Part shown: piece after piece, positions 5,301 through 8,278 of the stretch
Layout of the letters: each line of letters opens with the position of its first letter
Position numbering within the stretch: the stretch's first letter is position 1
From: an uncultured Oscillospiraceae bacterium
GTDB lineage: Bacteria; Bacillota; Clostridia; Oscillospirales; Oscillospiraceae
Assembly: GCA_947631805.1 (NCBI GenBank)
Contig: CANRNA010000072.1
Coordinates: 1-8,278, forward strand
Reading direction: 5' to 3'
DNA length: 8,278 bases
Translations under genes and position numbers: made by a program
The notes under the pieces: generated by a model
Told to the model about the DNA's origin: nothing
What the model saw: the letters and a program-made list of their open reading frames with translations, nothing else
Databases searched by the model: none

Positions 5301-8278
5301 CGGACCGTGAGCCGTCTCCCGCTGGGGCCGGTCACCCGGCGGAGCTCTCCCCGCTCCCCGGAGGCCACCGCCATAAAGGCGCTCATGACCGTCTCCCCCC
5401 TGCGGCCCGTGAAGGTCAGCGTGCCCGACTCATACCGCCAGGGGTAGAAGGCCGCCTCCCGCCGGGAGGGGGTCAGGGGCACGTCGTCCACGGCCAGGGC
5501 GAAGCCCTCGGGCCGGTACATGAGCAGGCCCCCCGTCCTGGCCCGGCAGCGGCCGTCGTCGCAGGCCAGCAGGGTATAGATGCCGTTGGACATGGGAAAC
5601 CAGGCCGGGGCCTCCGGCACGTGGCCCGGCCCCTCCCACTGGAACACGGGCCTGTCGGGACGGCTCTCCGGCGGGCGAGTCAGGGGACTGCGGCTGCGCC
5701 GGAGCACCGCCCCGCTCAGGGGCACCCGCTCAGCCAGCAGGGGCCGGAAGGCAGCGTTGGCCGGGTCGGCCATGAACCGGCGGCGCAGCACCCCGCCCGC
5801 CAGACAGTTGGCAATGGCGCACAGGCTCATGCCCAGGTGGTGGCTCATGAAGCACGCCACCGGCTCCCCGCCCTTTCCCGTGCGGCCCGGGGTCATGTCC
5901 AGGGCCTCGTAAAAGCCGTATTTGCCCCACATCCCGGCGCTTCTCAGGCGGCGGAGGTTCTTCACCGCCGCCTTGGGATGGACGCACAGGGCCAAAAAGC
6001 TGGCGTAGGGGGCGATGACAAGCTCCCCGTCCACGTCCCGCCGCAGGGCCAGCGCCCCGGTCCCGTGGGCCTTGTAGCGGTAATCCATGCCCGCGTCCAG
6101 GGAGAAAAAGGCGCTCTCGGAGTTGCCCCAGGGGGCCCTGGCCCGCTCTCCCCGCCGCCGCTGGGCGTACAGGCAGAACCGCCCCGTCTCCCACAGCATG
6201 GACCCGCCTATCAGGGGCAGGAACAGCTCCGGCATGAGGTATTCAAACATGGACCCGGACCAGCTGGCCAGGCCCCGCCACCCGTCCAGGGCCAGCTGGG
6301 CCCGGCTCAGGCTCTGCCAATGGCGCACCGGGACCTGTCCCCTAGCGCAGGCCAGAAAGCTGGTCAGCCGGGCCTCCGATGCCATCAGGTCATAGTGGCC
6401 GGGGCTGGGCTGGTCCGATGCCGGGTCCAGGCCGATGCGGAACAGGTGCTTCTTCTCGTCGTACAGGGCCGCCAGGTCCATCCCCTCGGCCAGGGCTCTG
6501 GCCCGCTCGGCGATATCCGGGCGGCCGTGGGCGTCCATGCCCTCCGCCAGGCATATCAGGCACGCGCACAGATTGCCGCTGTCCACCGTGGACACATAGG
6601 CCGGGTGGAGCGGGGCGCAGGTGCGTGTGTCATACCAGTTGTAAAGATGGCCCCGCCACTTGTCCAGCCGCTCGGCGGTGGCCAGTATCCGGTCCGCCAG
6701 GGCCGCCGCCTCGCTCTCCGGGGCGATGCCCAGCTCCATGGCCGCCAGGGCCGACACCAGCGCCAGGCCGATGTTGGTGGGGCTGGTCCGGTGGGCCACC
6801 CCCTTGGGGGGCTGTATCTGGATGTTGTCCGGGGGCAGCCAGTGGTCCGCCCTGGTGCACAGCTCGGCGAAATAGCCCCATATCGCCTCCGCCGACTTCA
6901 GGAGCAGGGCCCTGTCGGCGGCGTTCAGGTCGTTTTTCGGGCCGTTCTCCCGGCCCAGGGCCCAGGCGGCCGCCGGGGCGAACAGCCACACCACCCCCGC
7001 CGCCTTTCCCGCCGGGCCGGGGGCAAAAAGCGCCAGGGCCGTCCCCAGCCCCACAGAGAACCACGCGGCCGCGCTCATGCCCCGGCCAAGCTCCGTCTGG
7101 GCGGCGGTGACCCATTGGAGCATCCGCCTGTGGCTGACCGTCATCCGCCACAGGGCCGTCACCGCCGCCGAGGCGCAGGTATACCCCTCCCAGGCCAGGA
7201 AGATGAGCCGGGCGAAGGCGCGGGTCAGCGACCCGCCCGCTCCCCGGAGCACCCCGCTCCTGCACCGGAGACGGGCGTCCGCCGTGCGGACGAACAGCCC
7301 CGCAAAGGCGTCGTGGACGGCCTCCGCCCCCAGGCATACCAGCACCGTGACCGCCGCCCAGCGCTGGGCCGGGGCGAAAAAGCTCACCGTCAGCGCCAGC
7401 AGGGACGCCGGGGCCACCATGCTCCGGCGCAGGCTGTCCAGCAGCCGGAACCGGTCCACCATCGTCAGGTCCCGGCCCGCCTTTCCCAGCCAGGGGATGT
7501 TCTGCCAGTCCCCCCGTGTCCAGCGGTGCAGCCGCCTGAACCAGGCCGCCGCCGTTACCGGGGCCCCGTCCGTCAGCTCCACATCCCCCAGGTAGGCCCC
7601 CCGCAGGTAGGCCCCCTCCAGGGCGTCGTGGCTGAGGACCCGGCCATCGTCGAAGCGGCTCTCCAGGCAGGCCAGATAGGCCGCCGCGTCCACCACGCCC
7701 TTCCCGGCGAAGCCGCCCCGGTCGAACAGGTCCGTGAACAGCTCTCCCGTGGGGGCGCCGTAGGGGTCCGTGCCCCCCTGGCCCACCCATATCCGGGCAA
7801 AATCCGTGGCCATGGCCCTATCCAGCTCCACCGCCATCCGGGGATGGAGCACCCCGTGCCCCCGGACCACCACGCCCTTTTCCACCACAGGCCGGTTCAG
7901 GGGGTGCATGGCCGCGCCCACCATCTGCCGGGCCGCGCCGGGCACCAGCCGGGTGTCCCCGTCCAGGCACAGGATATACCGGGCCCGGAGCTCCTCCGGG
8001 TCCCCTGCCAGGCATTTGAGCCGGTTGGGCCGCCCCTGGGTGAGCCGGGCCAGCTCCAATATGGCCCCCCGCTTCCGCTCCCAGGGGGTATAGACCCGGT
8101 CCGCCGCGTTCCAGACCGGGTCCCGGCTGACGAGGTAGAACCCGCCCCCATAGGCCCCGTTGAGCCGTTCCACCTCCGCCTTCACCGCCTCCAGGCGATA
8201 CGCCGCCGGGGGCGGATACACCTCCCCGTCCGGCAGGTCCGCCAGCAGGACGAACAGGAGCTGGTCCCCGCAGTCCCG
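2387..8278 (-). CDS. ndvB: Cyclic beta-1,2-glucan synthase-like protein (GT84-GH189-GH94), 5' end outside window
   Basis: 1,963 residues of an uninterrupted reading frame, open to the right edge; full-length Cgs/NdvB is about 2,700-2,900 aa, so some 700-900 N-terminal residues are missing. Numbering starts at the edge. GT84 end: DGD (106-108, UDP-glucose/metal site), HD..EG (217-222), RWTRGDWQ (252-259). Hydrophobic segments follow near 287-329, 353-375, 402-420 and 423-442, placing it in the inner membrane. The GH189-type cyclisation domain spans about 460-855: WLPPDN (480), RTSPTNIGL (497-505), SGSMFEYLMPE (674-684), GNSESAF (718-724), DYRYKAHG (732-739), HHLGMS (813-818). A beta-rich stretch then leads to GH94: GFRDQLQD (1554-1561), HWWH (1592-1595), GSGDWNDGM (1689-1697, expected catalytic acid), ENGGQYTH (1838-1845) and TGSAGW (phosphate-site motif, 1907-1912). 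In the characterised family, GT84 builds the chain from UDP-glucose, GH189 cyclises it and GH94 trims its length. The GTG at 8219-8221 is internal, not the start. Confidence 0.88.
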   Translation of the reverse strand, partial: RDCGDQLLFVLLADLPDGEVYPPPAAYRLEAVKAEVERLNGAYGGGFYLVSRDPVWNAADRVYTPWERKRGAILELARLTQGRPNRLKCLAGDPEELRARYILCLDGDTRLVPGAARQMVGAAMHPLNRPVVEKGVVVRGHGVLHPRMAVELDRAMATDFARIWVGQGGTDPYGAPTGELFTDLFDRGGFAGKGVVDAAAYLACLESRFDDGRVLSHDALEGAYLRGAYLGDVELTDGAPVTAAAWFRRLHRWTRGDWQNIPWLGKAGRDLTMVDRFRLLDSLRRSMVAPASLLALTVSFFAPAQRWAAVTVLVCLGAEAVHDAFAGLFVRTADARLRCRSGVLRGAGGSLTRAFARLIFLAWEGYTCASAAVTALWRMTVSHRRMLQWVTAAQTELGRGMSAAAWFSVGLGTALALFAPGPAGKAAGVVWLFAPAAAWALGRENGPKNDLNAADRALLLKSAEAIWGYFAELCTRADHWLPPDNIQIQPPKGVAHRTSPTNIGLALVSALAAMELGIAPESEAAALADRILATAERLDKWRGHLYNWYDTRTCAPLHPAYVSTVDSGNLCACLICLAEGMDAHGRPDIAERARALAEGMDLAALYDEKKHLFRIGLDPASDQPSPGHYDLMASEARLTSFLACARGQVPVRHWQSLSRAQLALDGWRGLASWSGSMFEYLMPELFLPLIGGSMLWETGRFCLYAQRRRGERARAPWGNSESAFFSLDAGMDYRYKAHGTGALALRRDVDGELVIAPYASFLALCVHPKAAVKNLRRLRSAGMWGKYGFYEALDMTPGRTGKGGEPVACFMSHHLGMSLCAIANCLAGGVLRRRFMADPANAAFRPLLAERVPLSGAVLRRSRSPLTRPPESRPDRPVFQWEGPGHVPEAPAWFPMSNGIYTLLACDDGRCRARTGGLLMYRPEGFALAVDDVPLTPSRREAAFYPWRYESGTLTFTGRRGETVMSAFMAVASGERGELRRVTGPSGRRLTVRFEPVLAAEGDFQAHPAFWRLGLEVSVHRGAVLVRRLARGTVPEAWLCLAATIDLRAAEGAGWQMHGPVTVEGRLPEGGCAVLALCFGRSRKEAEEGARRILTGATADMASSMASLLGMGAEGMRAAFELAGSVCSPQVEARPGASREVLWKKGLSGDEPIVYVQADQDVTEARRMIKRHALMTACGVSADLVIETGEEGEYLTPRQDTLRRYLDKYGLASFEGIRGGVWFTGGGEIAAAAVTVRAPRERRFGGLPALRPAPVRGREAPETVWLAGGAVRYETPPLPPRAWCNVLTNGSFGYLAADCGTGFMWLENARECPIDPWRNDPEATTGGETLELVTAQGRRSLFAGEGTCRVTNGFGWTRWEKSGCSLTAFVPNGYKVRIMLIEGGDQAYIGWHLPLALTASAADIPCVITGFEDGCLTAVNPRGMYPDRVFRAVCSRKLSGWTGDTAAWLSGRMDGRTGSGLRPCFGALWKGGGVTVLVCGFESMETMRQLAEPDRAARELVKVRDSWRTTLGRVHIRTPDGDLDRMMNGWAAYQALACRVMARTSMYQSGGAYGFRDQLQDTANLILIAPARAREHILLCCARQFKEGDVLHWWHETPAGPRGVRTRCSDDLLWLVWALCEYTEKTGDRAICAQRAPWLEAAPLAPGERDRYFLPERSRDEGTVLDHGKRAMDCAMSRGRGPHGLLLTGSGDWNDGMDKVGGESVWLTWFFIHIARRFAHLLQCLGDGDTARWREEGRALAAAAERSWNGGWYLRGWWADGAPLGGAGAEACAIDSVAQSWATFCPEADRERVRTALRSSVDKLYDRAHGIVKLFAPPFTDEGRDPGYIRACGPGFRENGGQYTHGAVWLASALLREGFSDAGTAMLLDLLPAKHPADLWGAEGYVLAADVSANPDHYGQALWSWYTGSAGWFFRVVLEDLLGIRLEEGRLTVKPALPSGWEGYEAEICGRRITVEKGKVRIT

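Noticed and set aside
6630..7790. 386-codon minus-strand open frame overlapping the synthase
   Set aside because: It is Gly/Arg/Pro-rich out-of-frame shadow coding; the in-frame protein here has the GT84 end, the membrane segments and the start of the cyclisation domain.
8219..8221. GTG as the start codon of the glucan synthase
   Set aside because: The frame continues upstream to the edge with family-like sequence (an LLADLPDGE stretch), and the codon lies inside the GT84 domain. The gene is truncated by the window.

Overview
The window holds three protein genes and no RNA gene, mobile element or CRISPR array that I can see. Two genes run off its edges. The GC-rich coding sequence, the purine-rich ribosome binding sites, and an M16-type protein of the YmfF kind (a Firmicutes family) suggest a GC-rich member of the Clostridia, such as an Oscillospiraceae-like gut bacterium. 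That placement is an inference, not a measurement.

Layout: (1) 1-1042, minus strand: the first 347 codons of a YmfF-like M16 (insulinase-fold) protein, cut off by the left edge. Its zinc-binding motif is replaced. (2) 1043-1238: an AT-richer divergent intergenic region. It carries a good extended -10 promoter for the minus strand, a perfect 13-base tandem repeat over the expected transcription start, a short palindrome over the -35 box, and a 7-bp hairpin just before the ribosome binding site of the plus-strand gene. (3) 1239-2324, plus strand: a complete PfkB-family sugar kinase, most like 2-keto-3-deoxygluconate kinase (KdgK). (4) 2343-2385: a strong 15-bp stem intrinsic terminator for that gene. 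(5) 2387-8278, minus strand: 1,963 codons of a giant cyclic beta-1,2-glucan synthase-like protein (NdvB/Cgs type), open to the right edge. It has the end of a GT84 glycosyltransferase domain, membrane segments, a GH189-type (glycoamylase-like) cyclisation domain, and a GH94 phosphorylase domain, all with their hallmark motifs.

The genes do not look like one pathway. The kinase faces away from the M16 gene and converges on the glucan synthase gene, so these are three separate transcription units. The most noteworthy content is the apparently intact three-enzyme glucan synthase in a probable Firmicute, since these enzymes are best known from Brucella, Agrobacterium and rhizobia, and the compact regulatory region between the M16 gene and the kinase. 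I found no clear evidence of a wholly undescribed system.
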